DNA of 64,000 bases, taken from positions 574,286,868 through 574,350,867 of the forward strand of contig CM046878.1 of the NCBI GenBank assembly GCA_025667525.1. The letters run 5' to 3'. Shown here one piece after another: positions 10,569-21,579 of this stretch (positions are counted from its first letter, which is position 1; every line of letters starts with the position of its first letter). The notes below the pieces were generated by a model. The model worked only from the letters and a program-made list of their open reading frames with translations, was not told the DNA's origin and searched no databases. The position numbers were made by a program, and so were the translations under genes. Source of the DNA: Glebionis coronaria. Taxonomy: Eukaryota; Streptophyta; Magnoliopsida; Asterales; Asteraceae.

Positions 10569-12161
10569 TGTTAATTCAAGTGATGCCTAAAAACATTATT
10601 AGTGTTAACTAATCTTTCTTAGTTTTGATCACAACAAACCATACAACACATTTAGTGTAAAACACAAAATGAATTATTTAACTAACACTATCATCAAGGT
10701 AATAATCATATCACTAACCTTTCTTAATCATACTTAGTGATCATCAAAATGATTATCCTTAAAACTCACTTTTGTTAATATGAGAAAAGACTTTTTAATA
10801 AACTTTCTTTTTTAGAAAATGTTTTATTAAAATGGAAAATGAAAATTTGAAAATAGCATATTCCAAATGCTGTTAGAATATCCTTTGAAGGTTTTAAATA
10901 CCTCATATATTCCCACCCCACTAAAAGACAAAAAACGGAGCGTAGTCTAGTGGCGGTACCTTAAGTACCTACGCGGTTCCTTAGCGATATGGAACCGCGG
11001 GGTGAGATAAGGTACCGCGCACAGCTAGCCATTATAGATCCGTTATACTTTGTCTCCTTTAAATAGTGGGTCAAATCTCATTTTCCAGCAAGCCTCTTGG
11101 ACGTTTTTCTCAGCCCTCTTTCTATTTTCTATAGCATAATCATTAGTAAATGATCACTTAAATTGTTAAGGATGTTTACATATGATTATCCTCTTGATCC
11201 CCTCCTTTACCTTGTCCAATGAGAAGATCACTCACTCACTAGTGTTGTGATAAAGATGAATCTATGAGCTAGTCATATTCATCATGATACCCTTTTTGTT
11301 TTAGGTCAATCCAATGTATTTATGAATACTTGGACTAGTTGTGTTCATCCAAGTTATTTGTGGATACTTGGATTTGTTGTGTACACCCATTGCATATGTG
11401 TTTGCTTGGATTTGTGTTGTGTAAATCCAAGATACATGTGTGTACTTAGATAAGTCTAGTTGAGTTGTAATAGATTTGATTAGGAGTTCTCACTAAACTA
11501 TAAAGTGATGTGGTTGTGTCTTGTGAGTTCTCACTAAACTATAAAGTGACTAGTAGTTGTGTTGTGTGAAGTTCTCACTTAGCTTCAAAGTGAAGAGTCG
11601 TGAAGATTGGTTCTAGCTTTCGATTAGAACTCGACATCTAGCCTTGTGTCATAAAATGGTGAAGTAGGAAACGTCGTGAAGATTGGTTCTACCTTAAGAT
11701 TAGAACCCGACATCTAGCCTTGTGTCGTAAAATTGTGAAGTAGGCAACGTTGTGTAGATTGGTCCTAGCTAAAGATTAGGTCTCGACATTTAGCTTAGTG
11801 TCGGAAAATAATGTAAGCAACGATGTAAGGTTTTCTCCGCCGAGAAGGTAGCTTGTGGATATAGTGGAAATCTCGAGTAGGTGTACTCGAGGAGTGGAGT
11901 AGAAACGAGGATAGAGCCTCGTTGTCGAACCACTATAAATCTTGGTGTCTTCCCACTAGGTTGTCTCCTTCCTTACTCTTTACTTATTTCATTATCATTA
12001 CACTTACCTATTATATTTGCTAGTGCATTTGAATTGAACCTAATCATTATGCAACTTAGCCTCAAGTAAAAGATAGTTTTGATACAAACCAAATTGAAAG
12101 TAATTTTAATTTGGTCACCAGTCGAAGAGAAACTATTCAACCCCCCCTTCTAGTTTCTACA
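10569..12161 (+). repeat. 5' LTR of the copia-like element
   Basis: Matches 18517-20109 over its full 1593 bases with no net length change. It contains one copy of the GC-rich near-palindrome module (CGCGGTTCC at 10972, GGAACCGCG at 10991). A TATA-like TTTAAATAG lies at about 11058. Confidence 0.9.
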
Positions 12162-12181
12162 ATTGGTATCAGAGCGATGGT
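12162..12181 (+). other. Primer-binding site (initiator Met tRNA type)
   Basis: TTGGTATCAGAGCGATGG directly follows the 5' LTR, after one or two bases. TGGTATCAGAGC is the common plant copia primer site, complementary to the 3' end of initiator Met-tRNA. Confidence 0.85.
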
Positions 12182-14072
12182 CACTCAAGATCTTTGAAGT
12201 ATATTGTACTTTGAAACTTGGATCGATCCATTGTCTCCTCAAATTAGAAGGTCAAGTTATACTAAAGTTTCTCTTTGGTCAAAATTATGTTTTCTTTGAA
12301 AATAGGTCTTTTAATTGATAATATTGCATCCCACTTAAGATTAGTAGCCTTTAAGCATTTTAGATATACTCTTGAAATGTATCTACTAGTTTGCATCTTG
12401 CTTTGTGTAGGTACTCATGAAGATCAATCACTTAATTGGTTGTGGATTGAGTTACTTGCACTTGTAGAAGACTCATCTTCATTGATCTTTAACATCTTTG
12501 AATGATGATACCAAGATGATTGGGAATGATACTAGTCCTTGAAGACTTAGTACTCATCATAGTCATTGATTGGGCATAGCACTTATTCCTTCATGGATTG
12601 CTCTTTGTGGCCAAGGTACGCTTTCGTTCTTCCACACGCCCTTTGATCATTCTTTTGATCATTACTTGACTATGTTCTTGTTCTCGGCATCCTTGACTTG
12701 ACATTTATTTGTGGTTTGTGTTTCTTTTCTTTTATCCTCTCAAACCTTCATTGCTTGGATACTTGACTCACTATGGTGATGTAGAGTGAGTTAGTAGAAG
12801 CTTAAAGTATCAAGCATGATTTCCATGGTTTGCACCCATACGGTTAGTAGGCCCTTTGTGGGAGAGAAATTGAATTAATACCTTGCTCATATTTTGGTTT
12901 AGACTAAGACTATTATTGAAAGTGATCTTAGTCTATACTTGAATAGTTGCTTTGTGCTTATTCATTACCAAAGCCGTTTAACGTTTCGCCGGAAAGGCAC
13001 GTCTTAAACCACTATATATGACACAAGCTCTTCGTTACCATTATTTGAAGATTGTCATTAATCCCTTGAGCATTAGTCCTAGTCTTGATTCACTTCCCTT
13101 GACTTCTCTCCACTTTGCCGTTTTGCTACGAGTAGTCGTTTGTCCGTTTCGGTTCTTTTCGATCTTGATTTAACTCGTAATCCTTCGTTAAGGCATATTG
13201 CTTAGTATTATGATGATCTAATGATATTCTAAAAGGCTCATGATTTAATTTTAAGTATTTTAGAAAAACTTGGTTTTCAAAATTTGGCATTTTTCATAGA
13301 TAAAAACCTGCCTCTGTAGGCGGTTCCTTATCTCAGCGGCTCAAACCCGCGGTTCCTTATCGATAAGGAACCGCGAGCAGTAAAGTGAGTCAGAGCGCCA
13401 GTTTGAGTATTTTATTCTTTTTCAAACCAAACCCTCTCTCTCCCAAAAACACACAGCGACGGTTTTCTTGTTTTTCCACCAATGTTAAAGCTTCCAAAAC
13501 CTTCAATCACTCAAATTAATTGATTCCAAGTTGTGGATTTCACTCATCCTTCATCTAACATCAATTAATTGTAAGTATTTTCTTTCAATTTCATCTATTT
13601 TGTTCTAGGGTTCATCCTTTCATAATTGGGGATTTTTAAAATTGAAATTGAATTAAAACCTTAATAGGAATGTGGGTTGACATGGTTATTTTACTATGAT
13701 TCCTTAGGTTCATATTTGTTAAGATTTCACTAAAACCCACTTGTAGAACAAATCCGAATTTAAGCTAAATGATTTTGATTGAAAGATGGATTTGAGATGA
13801 ACCCATGAACAAGTAAGTAATGACATTGTTAATGCTTACCTAAAAACCTTGTTTCGAAAAACCAATGTTCTAATCCATTGTTGATCCAACATAGTTCATG
13901 TGTTCTTGGTTAATGATGGAATAGATGCATTGTGAACATGAGAATGATATGGATTCAATCCTTTGTTTGTCAAGAAATTGATATAACACATTCTCATATT
14001 TTTGATTTTTGATTTTATTTTTCATATGAGTGATTAGAAAAATATTGTCTTATGTTTATTTAGGTACTAATC
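12182..14072 (+). other. Leader of the copia-like element, non-coding
   Basis: No long ORF is seen. It holds the perfect palindrome at 13348-13375 (separate entry). A run of likely 5'-UTR sequence with CTCTCTCTCCC at about 13433 precedes the first ORF. Confidence 0.4.
13348..13375. promoter_or_regulatory. Perfect 28-bp palindrome upstream of ORF A
   Basis: The arm CGCGGTTCCTTATC (14 bases) is followed at once by its exact reverse complement, ending at 13375. It belongs to a set of GC-rich modules in this element, found in both LTRs and near 15582 and 17048. Role unknown: a DNA-binding site or an RNA hairpin. Confidence 0.7.
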
Positions 14073-15293
14073 ATGCCTTCTCAATTTCAAAAGTATCATC
14101 AATACACTAGACAATACATGCCAAACCTCTCCCAAACCTATGCTTCCCCCCAACTTCAAAACGCTTTTCCATCCCTTTCCACTCGTTGTTTCCATGAGGG
14201 TAGAGTCGTTGACAAGGAAATAACGGGTTATGACTATATCCAATCTATGTTTGAGCTTTCGGGGTTTGATTGCTTGCTCAACATAGAAGAAGATATTTAC
14301 CCCTTATTCCTTCTTGAATTCTTTAGCACCTACTCAATGCTTGAATACAATGGAGAAATTTTCATTCGTTTCATGTTGAATGATCAATTGATTCAATACT
14401 CCCTCGAAAACTTTGGTCAAATTCTCGGTGTGCCATATGAAGGAACTTGTCGTTTTACGGATAAATGGAGACTTGATGCTCTCTCGGAATCCTACGATAA
14501 ACCTCCAAATGACCTCACCGAAATTGATCTAGAGTTCATCCTTGACATCATCTCGAAAGAGCGTGATGGAAACGTTGTGAGAAGCCTTCATTCAAATGTA
14601 CGAAATGTGAATCGATATGAAGTGCTCTCTAGCGACCTTAAGGATTTTATGGTCCAGTGGGCCAATATCCTTAGGGAGAATGTCTTTTGTCTTGGTGGAA
14701 ACCGAGATCATATCCCGGCGTGTATGGTGCATATGTTGAGTTGCATCTTTACATCCACCAAGTACAACTTGGCATTCTATATCGCTCGACGAATCAATTA
14801 TGCCCTTTCGAAGCCCAAAACAAACCTTCCCTATGCTATGCTTCTAACTCGCCTTTTCAAAACGGTTGCTCATGATTTTCCCCACCTTGATCTCTCTCGC
14901 TTCTACCCGGTTCATCGGGTTATGTTGCCTATTCAAGAGGCATATGCAAGAAAGACAAGAAGTGATCGAGGATCGAGAAAATCTGATCATCAAGAGATGG
15001 ATGATGAGAACATGGACATGCCAACAAGTGATGGTGATGGCATAGGTACTAGTTCTCATTTCCACTCTTCGAGTAATTCCCATCCATCCTCAAACCCATT
15101 CGAGGATGAATTTGAAGACTTAGCTCCTCCTCCTCATCATTCTAATGAAGTACCGGAAGATCTCAATATGGAGCATCTTTACCGTGAAAACCTTAGAACT
15201 CGAGGGGATTTGCACGAACACCGGGTTGAATCAAGAAAAGGTTTCAAGTTCTTGGGGAATATGATCAAGGGATTGGGCAAAAAGAGAAGGTGA
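14073..15293 (+). CDS. ORF A of the copia-like element (406 aa, unknown; plant-transposon-protein-like)
   Basis: A clean ORF of 406 residues. Residues about 50-300 form a compact alpha-helical-looking domain with an 'LLEFFSTYSML' patch and 'YSLENFGQILGVPYEG', which resembles the 'putative plant transposon protein'/Athila ORF1-like domain found in many plant retroelements. That similarity is recalled, not searched. The tail from about residue 310 is rich in Ser, His, Pro and acidic residues and ends strongly basic (KGLGKKRR). It could be a structural or nucleic-acid-binding protein of the particle. No retroviral protease or RT motif is present. The ORF lies 1.9 kb after the LTR and follows the palindrome module. 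Confidence 0.6.
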   Translation: MPSQFQKYHQYTRQYMPNLSQTYASPQLQNAFPSLSTRCFHEGRVVDKEITGYDYIQSMFELSGFDCLLNIEEDIYPLFLLEFFSTYSMLEYNGEIFIRFMLNDQLIQYSLENFGQILGVPYEGTCRFTDKWRLDALSESYDKPPNDLTEIDLEFILDIISKERDGNVVRSLHSNVRNVNRYEVLSSDLKDFMVQWANILRENVFCLGGNRDHIPACMVHMLSCIFTSTKYNLAFYIARRINYALSKPKTNLPYAMLLTRLFKTVAHDFPHLDLSRFYPVHRVMLPIQEAYARKTRSDRGSRKSDHQEMDDENMDMPTSDGDGIGTSSHFHSSSNSHPSSNPFEDEFEDLAPPPHHSNEVPEDLNMEHLYRENLRTRGDLHEHRVESRKGFKFLGNMIKGLGKKRR

Positions 15294-15581
15294 AAGCTTT
15301 GAAGTTTTTCAAAGAATACATGTTGGTAAACATGTAATGTTGAACAATATTTTTTATTATCTTGAATGTGTATTAACTTATGCTACATGTTTGGATTATT
15401 ATCTATTTTGATCCTTAATATTGTTTATGCCATGATGTTTGTGATTTACATAGCTTTGTACATCTTTGTGATAGTTAGCTTATTAGATTATGATCTGTAG
15501 TTAACTTTGGCTTGTAAATCTTTTGGTAAAATTATGGGTTAACCAAAATTTGGGAGGTGAAATTTTTGAAATCCCTCTGGT

Positions 15582-15649
15582 CGCGGTTCCATATCGACCC
15601 GCGGATCCTTATCGATAAGGTACCGCCGGTCCTAGATAAGGAACCGCCA
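15582..15649. promoter_or_regulatory. GC-rich palindromic module upstream of ORF B
   Basis: CGCGGTTCC at 15582 and GGAACCGCC near 15640 enclose GCGGATCCTTATC / GATAAGGTACCGC (15601-15626), an imperfect palindrome with two mismatches. It lies 236 bases before ORF B. Confidence 0.65.
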
Positions 15650-15884
15650 GCCACTGTACACGACAACATCTTTTGCTTTACACTGTTTTCTTAAATCTGT
15701 GTAAACCTTGCATGATTTTCAGTAATAAACTGCACATTTCCTTAACTAGCTTAACTAAATTCATTATTCACCTAAAATGATTTTAACCCATTACTAGTTT
15801 GGATCATCCCCTCACCCATTTAAACCCACCTTGTTTGCCATGTTCTTCACACATCAAACATACCTCCCTTAACCCTAAACAACC

Positions 15885-16583
15885 ATGGTGTGTACCAAAA
15901 CCTCAAACACTTCCAAGACCTCCACCCCAAGGAAAACACTCAAAATAAGGATTAAGGTAGCCAAGCCTAACTCCTCACCTTTCCACACACCTAAGAATGA
16001 GATGGCTCCTATCCTCATTTCTTCATCACCTTCCCCACCTCTTGCACCATGCAAGACATCATCCACCCATGGTACTAACCACTCCATTGGTTCTACCTCC
16101 TCTTCATTCAACTCAAGAATGAATGAGATCTCTTCACCCTTCACTCCAAGTGCACCCTTGGATGTGACCACACAACCCCAACCAATCCAAAGCATTCCTT
16201 TTGTGAATGACTTTGATGACACCTTGGTGACTTCACCATTTACCCCTCTTAACTCACCTATTTCACCAACCTTGGAGAATTTACCTCCACACTCACCCAT
16301 TTCCCCTTTAGGGAACATGCCTCCACTCTCACCCACATCACCCTTGGAGAATTTCCCTCCTCCACCTCCACCCAACTCAAACATTCCAATTTTGGGTGTT
16401 CCACTCTCCCTCCTTTTGGGTGATCCATACTATGGGTTTCAACAAACACATGGTCCTAGTTGTCCATGTTGTCTTTACAACCACTACATCATCCATAACC
16501 TTAGGATGGAAATGTTTGGACTACATAGGAGGTTGCAAGAGTTCTTGCTTACCTTGTTCTCCATGCCTCCTCCTAGGAGATGA
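15885..16583 (+). CDS. ORF B of the copia-like element (232 aa, Pro/Ser-rich with HGPSCPCC motif)
   Basis: The ORF encodes a 232-residue protein. Residues 1 to about 165 are low-complexity and rich in Pro, Ser and Thr, including repeats of the type 'SPISPLGNMPPLSPTSPL'. The C-terminal 50 residues hold a folded-looking part, HGPSCPCC followed by a helix and then QEFLLTLF. ORF C ends in the same way (HGSSCACC ... LEFLLTRPP), so the two are paralogues. The CxCC group could bind metal. No known family is recognised. Strong codon bias toward Pro codons; no signal peptide is seen. Confidence 0.6.
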   Translation: MVCTKTSNTSKTSTPRKTLKIRIKVAKPNSSPFHTPKNEMAPILISSSPSPPLAPCKTSSTHGTNHSIGSTSSSFNSRMNEISSPFTPSAPLDVTTQPQPIQSIPFVNDFDDTLVTSPFTPLNSPISPTLENLPPHSPISPLGNMPPLSPTSPLENFPPPPPPNSNIPILGVPLSLLLGDPYYGFQQTHGPSCPCCLYNHYIIHNLRMEMFGLHRRLQEFLLTLFSMPPPRR

Positions 16584-17029
16584 ATGATGAAGTTTTCTAA
16601 ATAAATGGTTTTCAACAAAACCAAGCCAAAGAAGACTACTAATCTAGATCTAATGTTAAGCTAGCTTTGTTATAGTTAGTTGACTTAATTTTCTAGTTAT
16701 CATTTCCTTCATGTATGTTTCATGTTGTTGATCTATGGATTTAGATTTGTGTGTTTCTATCCTTTTGTGCACACTAATCAACTTTAATTTGAAATTAAAA
16801 TTGAACCTAAATCTATCACAACCTCTAAAAACTTGACTAAAATTAGTTTAAAATGATATCTAAATTATTTTGTCACCCTTTGTCAAGACATTCTTTGTGA
16901 ATGTGTTGCTTTATGCAACCCTAGCATAATTTGGTGCTAATAGAGGTAAAATTCCAAGATTTGCAACTTTTTGAAAAAGTCTTAGTTTTTCTCAAAAACC
17001 TGTAAAAACTTGGTTTCAAGTCCACTGGA

Positions 17030-17098
17030 CGCGGATCCTTAAAGCCCCGCGGTTCCCTAGCGATATGGAACCGCCAGTCCCTTTAAGGTACCGCGGGC
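17030..17098. promoter_or_regulatory. GC-rich palindromic module upstream of ORF C
   Basis: CGCGGTTCC at 17048-17056 and GGAACCGCC at 17067-17075 flank CTAGCGATAT, almost the same core as in the LTR modules (TTAGCGATAT). A further GGTACCGCGG follows at about 17087. The module lies 135 bases before ORF C. Confidence 0.65.
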
Positions 17099-17232
17099 AG
17101 AAATCAGTCTTTGACGAATTTTTGGTCAAAACTTTTAAAACCCTATGTCAAGATTCCTTGTTTACTCATTTTGGCTAAACATTCCTTGGCACTTCACATT
17201 TTGTATTCAAATTCTTACCTTGATTACATTTT

Positions 17233-17868
17233 ATGTTTACCCCAACCTTGAGATTTCATTCTCACACAACCTTGAGATTTCATTCTCACACAACCTTGAG
17301 ATTTCATTCTCACACTCTCACAATGCCTAACTCCTACATTCCTAACCTTGACATTTCTTTGTCACAACCCCACTCACCCAAAGCTTCCTCATCCAAGCTT
17401 TCAAAGAAACCAAAAATCTCGGTTCGACCTATTTGGGTTAAGAAGAATGAACCATCTTCGTCCAAACCACCCAAAAACCCTACCTTCTCTCCAATCAAGT
17501 ATTGGAATGAGACTTATACCATAAACCCCATCACCGGAGCTAAAGAAAATGTTCCCCCACCACCTCAATCCTTCAATACCCCTCAACTCAATGACCTTTT
17601 AACCTTCCCAAACCTCACAAGTCATTGTGAAAACATTCCCAAACCCATTACCCCACCACCACCAAACCCTAAGTTTGATGCCATACCCCCATCAAACGAT
17701 TTCGTGTTGCATCATGGATCCTCGTGTGCTTGTTGTCGATTTCAACAAATTGAACTTGCTCATGTGTATGAGAAGTTAAATTTTCTTGAATTCCTCCTCA
17801 CTCGACCTCCTATTCAAGTTTTTGTTCCGGTGGACAAAACTTCGAATGATGCATCATCGTCTTTTTAG
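17233..17868 (+). CDS. ORF C of the copia-like element (211 aa, HGSSCACC motif)
   Basis: The first Met is at 17233, but the start is more likely ATG 17323 (MPNSYIP), since the first 30 residues are just the translation of a 24-bp tandem repeat (three units, reading LRFHSHTT). The middle is Pro/Ser/Lys-rich. The C-terminus has HHGSSCACC, a helix and LNFLEFLLTRPP, parallel to ORF B. It is probably a diverged duplicate of ORF B. Function unknown. Confidence 0.6.
   Translation: MFTPTLRFHSHTTLRFHSHTTLRFHSHTLTMPNSYIPNLDISLSQPHSPKASSSKLSKKPKISVRPIWVKKNEPSSSKPPKNPTFSPIKYWNETYTINPITGAKENVPPPPQSFNTPQLNDLLTFPNLTSHCENIPKPITPPPPNPKFDAIPPSNDFVLHHGSSCACCRFQQIELAHVYEKLNFLEFLLTRPPIQVFVPVDKTSNDASSSF
17244..17315 (+). 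repeat. 24-bp tandem repeat, three exact units
   Basis: Three identical units of 24 bases, each built as AACCTTGAGATT plus TCATTCTCACAC, at 17244-17267, 17268-17291 and 17292-17315. They lie in frame with ORF C and add eight residues each if the upstream Met is used. Confidence 0.95.
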
Positions 17869-18516
17869 TCTTTTATTTTTTTAAGCAATCTTAGAAAATA
17901 TCACTATTAGACTAGCTTATGCTTAGTGGTTTATTTTCCATATTTATTGCTTTTAGATACTCATATTGTGTGTATGATTATCTTCTTTGTTGTGACTTTT
18001 TCTTTTATGTAACCTTTGTGTTGTTTGTGTGTTATTTCATTAGTTCTATTTTGAGTTGATCATGGTTAATTTTTACAATTGCTTATGGGTGATTCCATCA
18101 ATTCTAAACTTTAACCCATTGACAAGCTTATCATCTTCATCGGATTGAAGATTGATTTTGTCAATTACCTCTTTGGACATACTTAGCAAAATACTTGCTT
18201 CTAATTTGAGATTTCTTCTCTCTCTCCCTCTCAAGTTACTTAGTAGGTAGTGATCATATATACATTGGTGTTTCTTTCCTTTCTACTAACCTTTGTGTAG
18301 CATGTCACCTTAGCTCACAAACTTGGTGCCCAAGCAAGGGGGAGCAACCACCAAGGGGGAGCTACTAGCAAAGTTCGATGTTCTTCAAAGACTTGTGCTA
18401 ACATTTTTGCTACGACAAAGGGGGAGAAATGATAGTGATAAACTAGTTAATAATTCCATATTTTGTGTTTCTACGTAAATGAGTTTATCGTTTGTCGTAA
18501 TCAAAAAGGGGGAGAT
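17869..18516 (+). other. 3' untranslated part of the copia-like element with polypurine tract
   Basis: Non-coding. Near 18338-18361 and 18420-18515 there are several GGGGGAG runs ('CAAGGGGGAGC', 'AAAGGGGGAGA'). The last one, AAAAAGGGGGAGA at 18503-18515, abuts the 3' LTR and is the polypurine tract that primes plus-strand synthesis. Confidence 0.75.
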
Positions 18517-20109
18517 TGTTAATGCAAGTGATGCCTAAAAACGTTATTAGTGTTAACTAATCTTTCTTAGTTTTGATCACAACAAACCATACAACACATT
18601 TAGTGTAAAACACAAAATGAATTATTTAACTAACACTATCATCAAGGTAATAATCATATCACTAACCTTTCTTAATCATACTTAGTGATCATCAAAATGA
18701 TTATCCTTAAAACTCACTTTTGTTAATATGACAAAAGACTTTTTAATAAACTTTCTTTTTTAGAAAATGTTTTATTAAAATGGAAAATGAAAATCTGAAA
18801 ATAGCATATTCCAAATGCTGTTAGAATATCCTTTGAAGGTTTCAAATACCTCAGATATTCCCACCCCACTAAAAGACAAAAGACGGAGCATAGTCTAGTG
18901 GCGGTACCTTAAGTACCTACGCGGTTCCTTAGCGATATGGAACCGCGGGGTGAGATAAGGTATCGCACATAGCTAGCCGTTATAGATCCGTTATACTTTG
19001 TCTCCTTTAAATAGTGGGTCAAATATCATTTTCCAACAAGCCTCTTGGACGTTTTTCTCTGCCCTCTTTCTATTTTCTATAGCATAATCATTAGTAAATG
19101 ATCACTTAAATTGTTAAGGATGTTTACATATGATTATCCTCTTGATCCCCTCCTTTACCTTGTCCAATGAGAAGATCACTCACTCACTAGTGTTGTGATA
19201 AAGATGAATCTATGAGCTAGTCATATTCATCATGATACCCTTTTTGTTTTAGGTCAATCCAATGTATTTATGAATACTTGGACTAGTTGTGTTCATCCAA
19301 GTTATTTGTGGATACTTGGATTTGTTGTGTACACCCATTGCATATGTGTTTGCTTGGATTTGTGTTGTGTAAATCCAAGATACATGTGTGTACTTGGATA
19401 AGTCTAGTTGAGTTGTAATAGATTTGATTAGGAGTTCTCACTAAACTATAAAGTGATGTGGTTGTGTCTTGTGAGTTCTCACTAAACTATAAAGTGACTA
19501 GTAGTTGTGTTGTGTGAAGTTCTCACTTAGCTTCAAAGTGAAGAGTCGTGAAGATTGGTTCTAGCTTTCGATTAGAACTCGACATCTAGCCTTGTGTCGT
19601 AAAATGGTGAAGTAGGGAACGTCGTGAAGATTGGTTCTACCTTAAGATTAGAACCCGACATCTAGCCTTGTGTCGTTAAATTGTGAAGTAGGCAACGTTG
19701 TGTAGATTGGTCCTAGCTAATCATTAGGTCTCGACATTTAGCTTAGTGTCAGAAAATAATGTAAGCAACGATGAAAGGTTTTCTCCGCCGAGAAGGGATC
19801 TTGTGGATATAGTGGAAATCTTGAGTAGGTGTACTCGAGGAGTGGAGTAGAAACGAGGATAGAGCCTCGTTGTCGAACCACTATAAATCTTGGTGTCTTC
19901 CCACTAGGTTGTTTCCTTCCTTACTCTTTACTTATTTCATTATCATTACACTTACCTATTATCTTTGCTAGTGCATTTGAATTGAACCTAATCATTATGC
20001 AACTTAGCCTCAAGTAAAAGATAGTTTTGATACAAACCAAATTGAAAGTAATTTTAATTTGGTCACCAATCGAAGGGAAACTATTCAACCCCCCCTTCTA
20101 GTTTCTACA
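18517..20109 (+). repeat. 3' LTR of the copia-like element
   Basis: Partner of 10569-12161, the same length. It carries the palindrome module at 18920-18947 and ends TTTCTACA next to the TTACG duplication. Confidence 0.9.
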
Positions 20110-20114
20110 TTACG

Positions 20115-21579
20115 GTCTTCTCTTCATAATAGGAATTTCTTCACTTTAAGTTTTGAGAGATTCTTCATCTTTTGACCACGACTTCTTCATTTTTCTCCAA
20201 TCTTTATTTTGGACTTTGATATACAACGATCCGCATCCTTTTAGGACTTGGATCTATTTATCCTCATACCTTGTTAGGGCCTTTTTGGATAGACTTCTCC
20301 ATGATCTTTAGGGGAGTATTTGCTTTTCGTCGTGTGTCTCGATCCTTCATATTGATTTTTGATAAATGATTCTTCACATCACTTTTGGATCTTTAGCAAC
20401 AAAATGTAGCCCTCATGCCTTGTTAGGACCTTTTTGGACTCGTCAATCTTCGCATCCCGCTTCAATAATTTATGCCTTGGCTATGAACTCTAATCAATAC
20501 CGAGCAACTTTTAAACGATCTTGGGCTAGAAGCTAAGTAACTTTCAAATCGTACAACCTTATTTATTGCAGATAAATTTATTAACAAGCAATGGGAGAAT
20601 AGGCTTATAATCAACTCACATAAATTCACGAAAGAATAACAAACTTATAATTGACTTTATCATCTCTCGTTCTCCACAATTTAAAATCTCAAGGAATGAG
20701 ACTCGTGGATGCTTAGCCAATTAAATCAAAGTTTTGGGTTTTCGAGTCATTTATAGGATCTTGCAAATTCTTAGACTTTTTCAAGTTTAGACTTTGCATT
20801 TTAAAGTTCCCTTGATAAACGACTCTCTAGGACCAATTATAGGAACTTGCAAAAAGTTCAAGTTCTTAACCCGTGAGAGTTAAGACTTTCACGTTTTAAA
20901 GCTCCCTATATAAAAGCCTAGCAAAACTTGAGTTAAACACGTTAAGGATACTAGCTAGAGTAAACTTAGATAAGTAAACTCGGGTTGAGTCAAAAGATTC
21001 ACAACGTTGAAAATTAAAACCACTTTATTAAAAATTTATTCTAGTAAAGAAATAAAATAACTATACAAAGGTAAAACTACTAGGCCAAAATAGATCAAAA
21101 ATTTTGAAAAATGTCGAAAAATCAAATTTTCCGGTTAAAATGAGGACAAATTCATGGAAAAGCCCACTTAACTTCGATAGAAGTCCCCCCTACACTTGAT
21201 ATAAACATTGTCCTCAATGTTTAAGCATGTGGGAGTAAACTCCCCTACACTTAGGACATTGTGCACGCTGTTTAGATCTTGCTAAGGAAAGGACAACTAA
21301 AGTGATTCCTATTTTAATATTGAAAAATATAAAATAGTGAATCAAAAGAGTTTAGGATAGAACCGGGAAGACGGAAACACAGAATCACGGGTCGTCAAAA
21401 GTCATTAAGAGTGGATCATTGAACGCTCGAATCCCTGATATGATAAGAAAGAAAACAAGAAACACCAACGGGGCTCCCCCTACACTTATGATGAAAAAAG
21501 ATAAATATAGATAATCGGGTTGCCTCCCAAAGAGCGCTTGTTTATATTAACCGAGTCACGAGCCTGACTCGTCCCCGAA
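20115..21579 (-). other. Interior of the outer LTR element, 3' of its ORF, non-coding
   Basis: No ORF of note. Read on the minus strand it has three copies of a polypurine-like AAGTGTAGGGGG tract (at about 21477, 21241 and 21185) before the final one beside the LTR at 10011. Confidence 0.5.

Larger units (their letters stand above)
10569..20109 (+). mobile_element. Ty1-copia-like LTR element without pol (9.5 kb), three ORFs
   Basis: Both LTRs are 1593 bp (10569-12161 and 18517-20109), start TGTTAAT and end TTTCTACA. By hand count they differ at about 30 positions (about 2%). The flanks TTATG (10564-10568) and TTACG (20110-20114) form a 5-bp duplication with one change. Right after the left LTR is TTGGTATCAGAGCGATGG, an initiator-Met tRNA primer site. 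Before the right LTR is the polypurine tract AAAAAGGGGGAGA. These signals are those of Ty1-copia elements. No protease, integrase, RT or RNase H is seen. Instead there are three ORFs (14073-15293, 15885-16583, 17233-17868), so it must be mobilised by another element. Confidence 0.85.

Noticed and set aside
11881..12069. 62-codon ORF in both copia-like LTRs (also 19829-20017)
   Set aside because: Short and within the LTR; kept open in both copies only because the LTRs are nearly identical.
12275..12505. 76-codon ORF after the primer-binding site, possible gag
   Set aside because: No gag feature (no zinc knuckle, no capsid pattern); too short.
15875..16384. 169-codon Gly/Glu-rich minus-strand ORF
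   Set aside because: Antisense of the Pro/Ser-rich ORF B; composition is explained by that.
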